NCBI GenBank assembly: GCA_902805475.1
Contig: CADCSX010000011.1
Coordinates: 870,001 to 934,000, forward strand
Direction: 5' to 3'
Length of the DNA: 64,000 nucleotides
Source: Entonaema liquescens
Lineage: Eukaryota > Ascomycota > Sordariomycetes > Xylariales > Xylariaceae
In this document: piece after piece, positions 1 through 12,789 of the stretch
Layout: every line of letters begins with the position of its first letter
Numbering within the stretch: the stretch's first letter is position 1
Position numbers and translations under genes: made by a program
Notes under the pieces: model-generated
Told to the model about the DNA's origin: nothing
The model's input: only the letters and a program-made list of their open reading frames with translations
Databases searched by the model: none

Positions 1-443
1 ACGTAGTTGCTGCGATCGTTGGATTATGTTAGCTTTGCGATTTCCTGAGCTTTCGTAGCTAATATCAAAGTAACGCACTTAGGACAACATAGCACAGCCG
101 TATCCAGAGAAACGATGGACGTTAATACTTGTGAGTATTCCAGTGGACAATCACTAGTGGAGATGTAGGCACCTGAGCTGGATTGCCAGCCCGCAGGGTA
201 GCAATCCGAAAGACTTGTTGAGGGGCCCAGATGGAAATATTGAGAGTAAGAAGTATAACCATTATCATCAGTGGATGAATCATGATCCGCAAATACCCAA
301 TAGATGTCTTGAAGGCAGGACGATGATGGTTTAAAACGTGTGATGCTGCTACTTGACGTCGCCATAATTGTTCCTGGTGCGGAAGAAAGCAGGCAAAGAA
401 AGAAGAATGTAAAGGGAAGAAAATTTTCGTAGAAATCACTCAT
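1..443 (-). CDS. Putative secreted/cell-surface Ser-Thr-rich protein, 5' part (runs off left edge)
   Basis: An open frame starts at position 443 (MSDFYENFLPF...), where the first ~25 residues form a hydrophobic, signal-peptide-like stretch. It is followed by a Ser/Thr/Tyr-rich segment with spaced cysteines, including YFHLGPSTSLSDCYPAGW and a LCCP motif near the end of the exon. That Cys/Pro pattern (C-P-x-G-[WY] then CCP) is common in fungal wall-associated or extracellular proteins of unknown function; this is a resemblance, not a match I could test. A good intron (GTGCGT donor at 78, CTAAC branch, CAG acceptor at 10-12) would join residue P-N to a second exon at 1-9 that leaves the window. 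An upstream in-frame ATG at 605 exists, but the signal-peptide-like start is better. Function unknown. Confidence 0.5.
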
Positions 444-1092
444 CTCAGGGGCTAAGCACCTCTTGAACCTGTCTGTAGCCGCAAGTGGCTTAGGGAAATG
501 TCGCGTATACGTGACACGATCCAGTCGACTCGATTCGCATAGAGGAAAGAAAATACTTTCAAAAGGGCTTGGCTTGGTTAGCAGGCAGCGACTCATGTTG
601 TACATGCAGCATAGTTATATTGGGGTTTGTCTCGGGGTGTGATCCTGCGTTTATATTGTACGGGGGCCAGAATTTCCCTGTGGTGAAAATCATACCAATC
701 AACCCCGTCTACATAATTATAACACCCAGAAACGTAGAGAAAAGGACGGGATGGTTGTGCTTCATCATACCAACCTATTCATTGCGAAACTTGGGACTAG
801 ACTATGGCCGTGTATGAAATTGCTAATTAGGAGCTCAGTATGAGCTACAATAGGCTCAAAGCACCTAACTACTGACCCTGAGTCCTATCTGAGAGTGTGC
901 TGGTTGCCCCTTGCAAGCTAAAAGAATATAATGTACACAAAGCCTCGATGCCTAATGAATCCTTTGCTTTTCGGAGATGGTTATTCCCTTTTCTGAAACC
1001 GATGGGCGTACACACATATCAACTTCACCAAATCGACCCAAAACCAATCCATGGGCAGAAATAAAGGAAATCGATGGAGAGCGCGGACTAAT
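444..1092. other. Intergenic, no gene seen
   Basis: Space between the 5' end of the left-edge gene and the 3' end of SUB2. Short frames on the plus strand here have no recognisable features. It should hold the promoter of the left gene and the 3' UTR of SUB2. Confidence 0.6.
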
Positions 1093-3112
1093 TTAAGACG
1101 CCATATAGGTGCTGGCATCAATGCCATCCTTGGGGAATTCACTATAGAATAGATTAGTTAACCGACTAGATCGTCTGGAATGGATGAACTTACGGAAGGG
1201 CGACCTCGAATCGCTTCTCAATTGCTTTGAGCACTTCTTGGTCCGCATCAGTGCTCACAAATGAGATTGCAAGACCCTTGGTGCCAAATCGGCCGGCACG
1301 ACCAACACGATGGAGGTAAGAATCGGCATCGGCGGGCAGGTCATAGTTGATGGCCAGGTTGATACGCTCGATATCAATACCTCGACCGAACACATCAGTA
1401 GCGACACAGATGCGCTTGTTGAACTCCTTGAACTCCTTGTAGCGTTTGATACTATATCATCATTAGGCCCCATGACAAAGAAGGATAGGGCAATCCTGTA
1501 CATACCGCTCTTCTTGACTGACCCCCGAGTGTACTGAGATAGACGGGAAGTTGCATTCACGGAGCAACTTGTCCAGTTCGGTAGCACGGATAGTGCTCTT
1601 GACAAAGATGATGACCTGGTTGAATTGCAATTCGTCGAGAAGCTCGTTAAGTTTACGGTTCTTCTCTCGTTCCTCAAGCTTAATGTAATATTGCTGGAGA
1701 CCGTGAAGAGTCAATTTGGTGTCTTCATCGACGTAGTGTTCGGTAGGGTTCTGCATAAACTTCTTGCAGATCGGTTTCACTTCGTCAGAAAGCGTGGCGG
1801 AGAACATCATGACCTGCTTCTGTTGCGGAGTTGCTCGGAAAATATCCTGGACATCTCGTCGCATATCTTACATAGTCAGTTATAATAATGCTAACAAAGT
1901 CTTCTGGGTTCTTACCAATGGCGTCCAGCATCTTGTCACATTCATCGAGTACGAAGATTCGAACGCTGGTCAGGCGAAGATACTTGTCTCGAACTAGGGC
2001 GTTGAGACGACCCGGAGTGCCGACAATGATATGGGGGTGTGTTTCCTTATTCTTGAGGATTTCGGCATCCTTCTGAATGGGCGTACCGCCGTAGAAGACA
2101 CCAGTCTTGATATCCGGCATATACTTGCTGAAACGGTTGTACTCATTTCGAATCTGGAAGGCCAGTTCACGAGTGTGACACATGACCAAGACGGAACACT
2201 CGCCGGCAACAGGTTCAACCTGCTGGAGGGTAGTGAGGACGAACACAGCCGTCTTACCGAGACCGGACTTTGCCTGGCAGATAATATCACCTCCGAGGAG
2301 AGCCTGGGGAATACAAGTTTGCTGGACTATAGGAATCGATCGAATGTTAGATAGGACTTCCAAGATTTTAGGGGCGCGAAGGTAGAAATTCGACAAGGTC
2401 CGTCCATCATCGCAGCATCGGTCTTCTAGTATCTAGATCCACCCCCTTGCAGCCTTTTTCGACTGTTCCATCTATACGTTGGTAAAATGGGTACGCATAT
2501 TGCAGCACCAAGTTTCCAAAACGTATGCACTGGCTCTAGGCCAAATTTACTCATCCGTCATCAAGATCAGGTAGCTAGGGTTTGTCACCCCAACATATTT
2601 CCTAGGCCAGATACGTTGCGTAAGGCCATCGCCAGCTACCAAGACCGACGAGAGATAGGTATGAGTCTTTTAAGCTCTCAGGGTGGGTTTGGAAGGATGC
2701 CCCCTATAGATCCCCGCTTCATAGACATCGAAAAACATAGCTATGCGTGATTTTACGCGTGCTGCTCTTCCATCTCTCCGACCGCCTTTGTTTTCTTCAT
2801 TTGCTTGCGATGTACTTGCGAGATGGACGGACGCTTGAAGGAGGGATAACTTTTGAAAAGCTTAAACGTGTAAGATGTAGACTAACCCTCCGATGGATGT
2901 TCGAAACCGCAATCGGCGATGGCGCGAAGAAGCTCGGGCTTCAGCAGAAAATCACGGAAACCGGTAGCATGGATACCGACATAGGATCCCTTCTTGTCGA
3001 CACTATTACCGGCGGCTGCAGCGTCGGTCTTCTTGCCGTTGGTGGCGGTGGTGGCCTCGTTGGTTGCTAGCTCCTCGTCGGAGTAGTCGATCAGATCCTC
3101 TTCAGCCGACAT
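1093..3112 (-). CDS. SUB2: ATP-dependent RNA helicase SUB2 (UAP56 family), spliceosome and mRNA export
   Basis: DECD-box helicase of the TREX complex, acting in the nucleus in spliceosome assembly and mRNA export. Five exons join in frame: 3112-2887, 2326-1916, 1866-1506, 1451-1194, 1141-1093. The product is 434 aa, the usual length of the family. Visible motifs in order: Q-motif region [15 protein letters not shown] (~50-65), Walker A AKSGLGKT (~92-99), DECD box in VLDECDKML (~203), SAT in [10 protein letters not shown] (~235), and [13 protein letters not shown] (~381). The C-terminus ends [11 protein letters not shown], typical of SUB2. Introns 2-4 are only 49-54 nt, but intron 1 (2327-2886) is 560 nt with a GTTAGT donor, a CTAAC branch and a TAG acceptor. 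The gene is divergent from RPR2, sharing a ~560 bp upstream region. Identity is secure; the exact splice sites are my inference from frame continuity. Confidence 0.97.
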
Positions 3113-3673
3113 GGTGATGAAATGGTAAGATTATCGCGATGGATACGTGTCGCGAGGGTTGGTAGATTAAAAGAGACGTAATCAAATAAAAACTTAAGAG
3201 TAAAGAAAAGTACCCTTAAGGTTGGATAAAAAAAGGTAGAAACTCGAGACGCAACGAAAAGCCTTTGATGGCAGATGCGAAAAGGCGGTGCGGCGAGGCT
3301 CTCGATATTGAAAGGGAGAAAAGAAAGTTGTTGTTAGGAAAGGCTGGAAAGAGACGGTCCAGAAAAATAGAAAACGACATGCATGAGCTGATGGAATGCG
3401 CGACTACCACTAAAGGCGCTAACCTAAAAGAGCATTAGCGTATTAATCACGGGGCTGTGCACTCAACCATTGGTTAACTGGTGTTGTGCGGCTAAACACC
3501 GGTAGGGCTGCCCCGGATTTTTACCATTTCCGCTTTCCCCAATCTACGGCTTTTATCCAGATCCTGCCTTACCTGATATGCACCTCGTCATCATCATTCC
3601 CTCCCTTCAAAGTTAAGAGTTAAGCTACGGAAGGGTACGTACCGAAATCTATCTCACATCAAAATACGTCAAT
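3113..3673. promoter_or_regulatory. Divergent promoter region between SUB2 and RPR2
   Basis: A 561 bp space between two divergent start codons, so both promoters must lie here. It contains a purine-rich tract (about 3190-3370) and a GC-richer centre. I see no motif I can name with confidence. Confidence 0.6.
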
Positions 3674-4186
3674 ATGGGGAAACCCAAGGGACCTGGAAGT
3701 GTACCAAACCGACCAGTCTATTCTCGAATCTCATATTTGTACCAAGCTGCAACATATATATCTACCTGTCAACCTAAAGGTATTACAGACGACTCACTTG
3801 CCATAAAAGACAAGAAAGCGCTTAACACAAGTCAATCTGAGAATGGACTCTCACGTCGCTTTATTACCGATCTCAGATCTGCTTCATTAAAGAGTCAAAT
3901 ACGTCTATCCCCAGCCATGAAGCATACTATTTGCAAATTATGCGATAGTTTACTTATCGAAGGAGAAACCAGCAGCTCGTTCATTGAGAATAAGAGCAAA
4001 GGTGGGAAGAAGCCGTGGGTTGATGTTCTTGTTGTGAGCTGCCACGCTTGTGGAGGAATCAAGCGATTCCCTGTTCAAGCACCTCGACAGAAACGACGGA
4101 CGATTCGTGAAGCAAACTTGAAAAAGGAAAAAGACGGAAGCTTAGAAGCCAATCATCCAATCCAAAAATCACGAGCGGCAGTGTAA
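3674..4186 (+). CDS. RPR2: RNase P / MRP protein subunit, Rpr2/Rpp21/Snm1 family
   Basis: Single-exon gene of 170 aa. The family binds the RNA of RNase P (or RNase MRP) and helps in 5' tRNA maturation in the nucleus. The region MKHTICKLCDSLLIEG (~102-117) followed by a second pair in VVSCHACGGIKRFPV (~137-151) gives the four-cysteine zinc ribbon of the Rpr2 domain. An N-terminal helical segment with YLYQAATYIS precedes it, and the basic tail (RQKRRTIREANLKKEK) suits RNA binding. Start chosen at the only upstream Met (MGKPKGPG). It could be Snm1 (MRP-specific) rather than Rpr2; the sequence alone does not decide this, so the symbol is tentative. Confidence 0.82.
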   Translation: MGKPKGPGSVPNRPVYSRISYLYQAATYISTCQPKGITDDSLAIKDKKALNTSQSENGLSRRFITDLRSASLKSQIRLSPAMKHTICKLCDSLLIEGETSSSFIENKSKGGKKPWVDVLVVSCHACGGIKRFPVQAPRQKRRTIREANLKKEKDGSLEANHPIQKSRAAV

Positions 4187-6193
4187 TCCTGCAAATTCTC
4201 TCTCCAGGGGTTGAAATTATAGTTATCAGTTCATCCCGTCTTGAAACAAACAAGCTCTTCTAACTGATAAAAGGCTAGATAGATACTTCTAGTAAGAAAG
4301 AGTAAGTCTCTATTCCGCCATTATCCAATACAACGTCTAATGATACAAATTAGGCGCTGAACCCAAAGACTAGCTATTCTTATTCTTAGAAAAGAAAATC
4401 GGTTGTAGGTCGTAGTCGTTGGCGCCGAGGTCCGCAGTGCTTTCAGTATCGATGACCTACAAGAGCGAAGCCATTTCACACATGATCCTGGGTATTTTAC
4501 GACCAAAGTGGCGCCGCTACATTCGAGCTATGTTAAACTCGATGAGGATGGTTGGTAGTGTGTATGTTGTGGAGGTCAGACTTCCCAACACACGCTGCGC
4601 TAGAGCATCCAACACATAAAGGGGAACCTAGATGGGGACATATACCTTTCTTTCGTAGGGTAGGACAGATACAGTGTCAATGAAACCTAGGTAATATTCT
4701 ATATTCTAGCTAAGAGAATTCAAGTGCTATTGATACCCTAGGATTGATGCCTATCGAAGAAAGTACCGTACGATCTGAAGCTTTATCTTTTTTCATTTCG
4801 AGATGACTCATTGGTCCCTGCAACACTGTCGTTAATGCTATGGTAGAGTCTACGGTTTTCAGCTAGCATGCATTGCGGCTCATTACGCCGCGGCCCAGTA
4901 GATGAAGGAAAATAAAGTGCTTTCACCTTGTTTTTACGTAGCTTATATGCTCGCGGATGTCACTAGCGACTGCTAATTGGTGCTTCTTAAACCCCTAGGC
5001 TTGGAGGCACTTCTTGCGCATGCTCCATTGAGTAGCACTGCGTCGCCCAAAGTTTTAGGCGTAGTATCTGGTTGGCTTCTCAACGACACGCCATCAAATA
5101 AACTAATCAAGTGAAGCTCCGCGGAAATATGCGACGAGATAGCCCCTTGATCATTCATGCAAGATAATCGAACCCCACATGAACCGCCATGTGTTTTTTT
5201 AAGACGATATCACGTAGAAGACCACCTATCTAGAGAGGTTCAAATGTTCGATCTAGTTATCGAGGAATTTCCATGTCATTTCAATTTCGACGCTATTACA
5301 GGCTTTTAGCAAGTCCAAGCTATAAAAGGACTTTGCAAAAACTCAATATAATATTATCTAGTAGACTTACTGGTGTCTTCTGCGGGTGTCTTAAAATAGC
5401 TAGGTAGCTAGGTAACCTTCCTAAGGTAGTATTATTCAAGCACCATACGGTTCAACATCTAATCTAACGCAATTCGGAAAATCAGTTGCCATATCACTAC
5501 TCCGCAGGACAGTCTAGGGTCTGAGATGCCTTGGCAAGCAGAGCCCAACACAAGATTCCCTCTCGCTATAACTACCTCGAGATTTCTGATGGAACGGCTC
5601 GCTGGTGGGATAGTAGTCGTGGTTTAAGGGCCTAGATTCTGCAGCGGGTGAACACTACTATAAACCGTGCCGTAGCAGGTTTGGGTTAACAGGGGGAAAA
5701 AGTGGGAATATCTTCAACTGATAGACGCTATCTACATCTAGTTAGCGCCCTCGCGGGATAGAGCCATGAATCCATGCAAGTATAGTGCCCATTACCACCT
5801 TTATCTATGCAAGGACGGAATCCTAGATTTTACTAAAATGATATGTTAATTACTAGATGATGCTTCATAATTCAAGAACAGGCAACAAGCGATACCCCAA
5901 TGATGTTGAATTTCATGTATAGGTACTGCCTAGGTAGGTATGTAGCGACCGTTGCACCTCCTCGTCTATTCCCACTCCCGGCCGCCGTAGAGGGCAGCGA
6001 AAGCTTCGTAATTCCGGCGATACACAATCCATCCTCTAAAGCTAAGCAATGCTTTAACATACAACCCGCTAAAACATCTCCGGCTAAGTTGAATATCAAG
6101 GAGCCGTCGGCCGTCTTGTGCCACGGAAAGCGGTGTAGGACGGGCCCCGGCCGATGCAGATTGCAACGCTGACTCCTCACGTCAAGGGGTAAA
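4187..6193. other. AT-rich intergenic stretch, no gene seen
   Basis: About 2 kb. Frames are short and interrupted. A GC-richer patch at 5940-6180 carries overlapping short frames on both strands but no motif I recognise. Contains tandem TAGCTAGG-like palindromic runs near 5396-5415. Confidence 0.5.
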
Positions 6194-6385
6194 TCAGCCC
6201 ACAGTGGAGCCCTTCTCGCGGACGTTCTCGCCCGGGGCCGAGACGAGTAAGCTGATTATCGTTGCTAGCGAGAACGTGCCCAACATACCGAAACCAGCTA
6301 CGGCGGTAAAATCCACGTAGTTGATTCCGGCATAAGAAGTGACTGAGTCAAATAGGAAAATCATGATGAATGATATGAGACCAAA
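6194..6385 (-). pseudogene. Orphan 3' exon of a membrane protein (possible gene remnant)
   Basis: A 63-codon open segment on the minus strand begins right after a good acceptor (CTAACG branch, TTACAG) and ends in TGA. Its product has two hydrophobic stretches likely to be membrane spans (FGLISFIMIFLFDSV and VAGFGMLGTFSLATIISLLV) separated by a short loop, then a charged tail GENVREKGSTVG. Only one of three frames is open, as expected for coding DNA. Upstream, 6440-6540 holds another open stretch (NIRIYLEYYLYLGAMSVF) that also looks membrane-like, but no donor joins the two in phase and no start codon is clear. It may be a decayed transporter or another polytopic protein. Confidence 0.35.
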
Positions 6386-8240
6386 CTGTAAGACAGGCGT
6401 TAGGAAGAGTATCCGGATAGTGAGATCAGGTAGGTATCTAATGACTAAAGACTGACATGGCTCCCAGGTATAAATAGTACTCTAGGTATATACGGATGTT
6501 ATCTCGAATGGTAGCGTAAGCTGCTCGACTCGACTGGTAGTTTAGACAACAATGAATAAAGACAAGACATGTAAGCATACTCTGCGGGCTTCAGACACCC
6601 TTATATACCTAGTTGTTGCACTGCAGTATCATGCGTGGTCCATACGCACCATCCTAACCTACACACCGGTATGGGTACAGGTTGCAGATGGATTTGCAGT
6701 CGCCTACCCTGGCCCGTCTCTCCCCACAACATTAGGGCAGAGTGTAACCTACACCCATTGCCGTCTGTGTGCTACCCTGTATGCTTACGATATACACCCC
6801 GTATATACTTATGGGCGAATAGCACACGATTCTTGCCTCTGTGGCGTATGCTACAAATCTTGTACTCCAAATAGGTGGACGGCATCCAGTAGCATGTATA
6901 TTAATGCAAACACGGCATAGTTTGTGCTTCTAAATTATAGAAATGGCGGTAGGGCTAATAGATGGTGTCGTTAGGCTTTCGGGCAGCATTAATATTTAAG
7001 TACGCAACCGCTCATTAGGTCGACTGTTCGTTGATATAACTTCATTCGAACTAGGTAGTGCGGATATTAGTCGCCAATTGTCGATAACTTCACACATCCG
7101 TCTTCCACCTCCGGCATTAAGCAAGTTATTGAGCAGCATTGTTGGAGTCAGACGTGGATAGAGGCAGCATGCAGAAACGGAAAAACTTTGACGAAACTCG
7201 ACTCGGCTGTCTTGTAGCTACACTTTTGAGTATGGCTTTACGTATAGTGGAAGGGCAGGTACTTTGAGATCTATCGACTGGCTAGGTCATTACGCTGACA
7301 TAAAAAAGGCATGTACCACCTTAGGTATGGTACAGGGCTTGCAGAACAGGGTTCATACCCAGGATAAAATAACTATGGAAATACCATATCCTCTGGGACA
7401 TGCCAAGATGTGTCTCACTCAACCTGGATCCTGATAGTCAGCATGTGGGTCTATAGAGAAGTTGTAAGATGCATATCGAGTCAATATGCAGTTTGTCAGG
7501 TTAATAGAAACATGGAAAACTTACAATTGCTTGGACATACCACTACGATGATTGGGCCAAAGACTGGGTCCCGTCCCTGCATAGAATGTAACTACGGGCT
7601 CTCTCCCGAAATATCAAGAGTCTACGCCTTGATCCTACTGGCATTATAAAAAAGAACCTGATTGGTTTAGATATAAATCCTTTTTGACGAGGCCCTTAAT
7701 ATGCTTACTCAATCAACTTTTGAATAGCCGTGTGCATCCGCGATAGACGCCATCCTTTCAAGGACCATCCCGAAGTAGGTCTCACTACCGGCCGATCTGA
7801 TCCAGCAATTAGTATGAGAAACTCGCCCCCATAGTAATTTAAACTCCACAAGATATTGAGTAGAGAAGCACCTAACACTACTTACCTCCCTTTAACGCGC
7901 CAACGCTGTATATTTATAAACATGGGCAAGCGTAAAAGAAACAATTGGAAAAAAAGGAGTGACCCCTATTTGGTCCATTAAGGGATATGTACCTCTACCA
8001 CTAATATATCAATGTATAAATCTAGCCGACTTGGTTTTAATTAATCCCCCCTTCGCTTAGCCTTGGTAGGCTGTGAGATATAAGCTTAGTTTGGAAGTGA
8101 GCAACTTAAAAATTGTCGTTTATACAAGTGTTATATTCATCCCATACTTCAAATTCAACCTAGATGCTAACTAATATGCGCGTGGGAAACGCATCTCTTA
8201 TGGCCAAGGCTAGCATCCCTCAAGAAAGATCCCCACAGAT
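6386..8240. other. AT-rich intergenic stretch, no complete gene
   Basis: Contains the possible upstream piece of the membrane-protein remnant (6440-6540); otherwise interrupted short frames with no family resemblance. Seems to be non-coding or decayed DNA. Confidence 0.5.
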
Positions 8241-9385
8241 CTACGTGTTAACAGGGACGGTGTCAGGATAGCGTTCACCAGCTGTCTTGAACTTAGCCAA
8301 TGTAGCATCGATCTCGGCCATCTCTTCATCCGTGATGTCTATGAGCTTGCTGTTTTCCTCCACCCGCGCCGCCGTAGTAGCACCGGGAATCGGGATAATA
8401 GTCGGCATTCCGGGACGCTTCGATATCGCCCTGGTCCAGTTGATGGCCAGCTGAGCCGGCGTGCAACCCTTCTTCTTAGCCATCTCCTCGACCTGGCGGA
8501 CCAGCTCTAGGTTGTTCTCGAAGTTTCCCGGCAGGAACCGAGGGAAGCGGCGCAGCCACGAATCCTCGGGGATATCTTCGATCTTCTTGATTTGGCCCGT
8601 TAACATACCCCGGCCGATCGGCGAGTATGCGATGAGCGGGATCCCGTACTGCGCGCAAGCAGCTGCTACGCCGTTCTCCAGCACTTCGGTAGAAAACCTG
8701 TGACACGGTTAGCAAACGAGGCATTTCACCGGTGTAGTCTAAATTGCTAGAGCCGTGACTTACAGTGAGAGTTCCACTTCTACAGCGTGAACCTTGACGT
8801 GCTTAACAGCTTCGTGAATCGTCTCGGCTCGCACTTCCGAGAGGGAGATACCTCCGATTTTACCTGTCTGGATGAACTCCTTATTCACAACGTCGAATGT
8901 GACTTCCATTGGTACGTTCGGGTCCCGACGAGCAAACTCGAACAATTCTATCTTCTTGCGACCCTTGAGCTGGGCCGTGCTGTCGTTGATGGAGCGGCGC
9001 GTATTCTCGGGCGAACCGTCCGTCTGGTGGGTCGTAGGGCTCACGCCGCCCTTGATGCAGATGACAACCTTGTCGGCATCTTCAGGATACTTTTCGAAGT
9101 ATCTTTCCAGGAGCACCAAACTGTTGTATTCAGGCGTTCCGTAGATCTCACCGCCGTTCCAAAGGTTACCTAGCACAGAAAATGTTAGCTTTTGATGATG
9201 GATAAAGCAAGTTTCCTGGCGGGTAGTGTGCCATGGGACTAGGAGTTGGTCTACATACACCCATTCTTGAGCGCCGTACGCATTGTCTCGAAAGCTTGCT
9301 CTTGGGAGCATGGCTTGGCTCGCCAGGTCAGTCCCATGAGGCCAAAGCCAATAGGGCCTACTTCTTTGCCGAAGACTTGGGGCAT
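8241..9385 (-). CDS. Aldo-keto reductase, pyridoxal reductase (Plr1/AKR8)-like
   Basis: NADPH-dependent reductase of the TIM-barrel aldo-keto family, cytosolic. Three exons: 9385-9259, 9169-8764, 8697-8241; introns of 89 and 66 nt with GTATGT and GTAAGT donors; 329 aa. The start [20 protein letters not shown] is the usual beta1-turn opening. Catalytic Tyr lies in [11 protein letters not shown] (~48-58) and the catalytic-region Lys in VVICIKGG (~80). The cofactor end includes [14 protein letters not shown] (~200) and [15 protein letters not shown] (~273), the NADP-binding loop. The overall pattern, including [14 protein letters not shown], is closest to the pyridoxal reductase branch, though many fungal members act on other carbonyls, so the substrate is not certain. 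It stands alone in an AT-rich region, 3.4 kb from the methyltransferase gene. Confidence 0.88.
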
Positions 9386-12300
9386 TTTGATTACCTATTT
9401 TATGCGTTGGATGTGTGTTTGGGATATTTGGTTACAATTGAAGTTCTGTGAAAGAAGAAGCCCCGTAGCTCTTTATGATGCTTGATGTTTTTTTCTGACT
9501 TAAATAGGATGGTCGTGTCCCTTGAATATGTTTATATTCTCGAATGTCTGCCTTGCTCGATGTTTACGTCACTAATAGCCGCCTATTGTCACGGTCGTGG
9601 TATACGACTAGGTCTTAACGGATTTTATGCATCTCAATACTTTATTTCCGAATGGGAGGAGAACCCATGTAGTGCAAAGGGGCTTAATCACGAGAATCAA
9701 ACCGCTACATCGTACCAACAATTGCTTGATAAGTTTGGGTAGAATATCAGAAGTTATCAGCTTTAGTAGGGTATTACACAGTGTTGATGGCATGACGTCC
9801 GCATCAGATTGGCATAGATCTGGTCGTATCTAGCACCAATCCTGCCATGACTAGGACCCGATCAGCTCCTCCTCCACATACGTACCTAAGATGCCTAATG
9901 GTAGCATAAATTCTAAAAAGTGGTTTTTTATACGACGTGCATGAAAGCTCTACAGAGGGATCGTGTGCATCCCTGCTTCACACGTGGGAAAGACTTCCTT
10001 CGTAACCTCATGAAGAATATTAGCAACTTGTAAATAAGTTCGATATACATACTATGACAATGCCACTATCGCACGTATAGCACAGAAATTACAAGGACAT
10101 GGCAGCTATTGCGACCGCAGATATGATTCTTAACCCCGCGGCATCCGTTTACGGCAATCCTCGGACGCCGACGGCCAGCCCGAATCCGGACTTATCAAAG
10201 CATACTCTATCGATTGCTGCCTGTCGGATACATGCTGCTCTTAGTATATGGGAACCTCATTAATAATTGATATCTTCGATATTCTAATCATTATTCTCGA
10301 TATATCATACACCCTTGTAGCTGGTATCATCGGATCCCGCTCGGCAATTTATCTTTTTGGGGGCCCTCCGTCACGGCTAAATTTCATCTTACCTACAGCA
10401 GCTAATCCGAAGTGACTAAAGCAGGAAAAATCCGACCACTTTTCCCCCTCCAAGAACCATGCATAATATTTAGTTGGCGAATCAGAAACCAAGACTATTA
10501 AAGAAGGACCCTAAGTTTAGACCAACCGGGTAAATAAGGTCGCTTGAATCGCATTGATATATAAGATATCGGCTTGAAATGTAGCTCTATCATTTCTGTA
10601 TTAAGCACCTTGCTTGAGATGTAGTCACTATGTGAGCTAGACATAACTTCTTATCGATTCGCTATTATCACTTAGTTTTACGATGGGATCATTTTGATTC
10701 TGACAACATATGTATGCATGGTGGCCAGTTAAGCTTCACTTAAACAAATGTCAAGCATCATCCATGTGTATATCGTCGCGTAATAATTCGTTTGTATTTA
10801 CGACGAGTAACCCACTCTGGAGTTTAGGTAGGTATATTGCAAAGGGAACTGCAACGTCTCTATAGAGTACCTAGTGGTCATCACTAGACGTAGTTATAAG
10901 AAGAAAGGAAATAGTGCTAACTTATGCTAATGTGGTTAGGTACATGTTCTATGCCCAGTACTTACTCTCCTGAACATGGACGCGGAACTGAATTCCTACC
11001 ATCAGCAATAGTAATATAATGCATTCATATTATTGTTACCCGCGGCCTATGGCGAGTTAAGTGACTTTCACATAGCAATGGGCAGTCACCCTGAACGGAT
11101 TGGATCAAACTGACATATCTTTGTGATGTATGAAATCCAGTCCATGCCTATGTTGTAGGTAATAACCAGGTTTCCTTATATTCCCTATCCGATGAAGTGG
11201 CCTTAGAGTCCATAGCAAAGCCTAAGACGTTAGTAACATACATATATTAGACTTGATGCCAAGAGAGATAGCGCTACAACCTCCTTTCCATATCTCATAA
11301 AATAAAAGATGAAGCACTCCTACTCCTCGTCGACTAACTTCTCTTTCATTCGAGCATAGTGTATGTCATGAGGCAAACCAAAAGGTGAGGAAACAACTTC
11401 TTTGTCCTAAGGGGGTCTCGAGTGAGACCCTTAACAGTATAAACTAATCTAGGTATCAAGTCGATTTTTGGCGCAGTTTGTGCGCATCCTCGTGCCTCGG
11501 GAAAATGTTATAAAACACTAGATAGCTTTTGATTAAGTTCTTAAGCGCATATAAAAGGAATCTAGTATATTGTAATTTGGTATTAACGTATAAAAACTTC
11601 GTTGATAGCTTTCGCGATATCGACACTAGTAAAGTGGGGCTTCCAACAGGTCAAAACAAAATGAGATTATAATTATTATCAAAGACGATTGCAATCTAAG
11701 CCCATAATAAGCAATAACAGCACATTAAAGATATATAGGGCTTAAAATTGAGGGATTACGGTAGTAAAAAGGTGCAAAAACGTGGTGAAATGTACAACAT
11801 CGGGGATTCGCTGGTCGTCACCGACCCAACTACTAATCCGACTGTATCCGGCTTATCTATGGGAGAGCGGACGGGATCCCGAGTTCTCCGGATCATATGG
11901 TCGTACGTGCTAGTATCACTTGCTTTTTGAGCTTATATCTTGCTTTCCTGTCAGTGTGCCAAGGACCCATCTCGAAACCTCATCCAATCCCTATTATATG
12001 ACTATCTTCGTTTGCAGTTTGGACCAATCCAAATAATAGAAAATCGACAATCACCATTTGCATTATTCTACAGCTAATACCGATATCAACGCGTTTTTGT
12101 CACTCTAGCCAAAGACTAAATGGTTATAATAAGACTCGTAGTCCGCATTGGGGCAACTGGGCTATGATGCCGCGTACATATGCACTTCCGTTGGATCAAC
12201 ATGAGGGGTTTAACCTATAAACGTACGCAAATCAGCGGCTTTCCGGTGGGGAAGACAACCACCACGAGTTATTACGTACCCCTTACATCTGGTTATTGTA

Positions 12301-12789
12301 GAGTTAAAGATATATTTTCCATATTTTCCATATCAAACAACTTGATATCGACACTCGAACGTCGCAAAAAGCGAGAGACTATCAGCATAATTATCTATTA
12401 TATATTGGTATGTTATGAACAGTCTGGTCGCCTTAGCAGGTTTCCATGTTCGTTCAGGGGCTATAAACATTTTAGGACTTAGCATCATTCTAAAACGCAA
12501 CTAGTCGTCCCAAGTAAGCATTAAAAAGGCTACCGCAGAACTCGTATATGTGATTGGCTATATTCTGGCTGAAGGTGTGAATATATGCCAATATCATATG
12601 GACGTTGTGCTATTGTACTACCGCCTCAGATACTACCTTAGCTCAGGTACATACCTATCTGACGTATCTAAGTAATTACGACAGGTCCATAAGTGCGCTC
12701 TTGACCCCCCAAATCTTATGAAACCTCCTCCATCCCAACGCATTTTATTTATCAATCCCGCTCACCAACCCTCGCATAACACAGGCACA
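9386..12789. other. AT-rich intergenic stretch, no gene seen
   Basis: About 3.4 kb of AT-rich DNA with stops in every frame. Open stretches near 9482-9742, 11748-11930 and 12180-12482 are short, have unusual composition and no splice-supported extension. No repeat of clear boundary was recognised. Confidence 0.5.

Noticed and set aside
2540..2580. snoRNA C-box-like TGATGAC inside the SUB2 intron
   Set aside because: No D box or terminal stem at a suitable distance.
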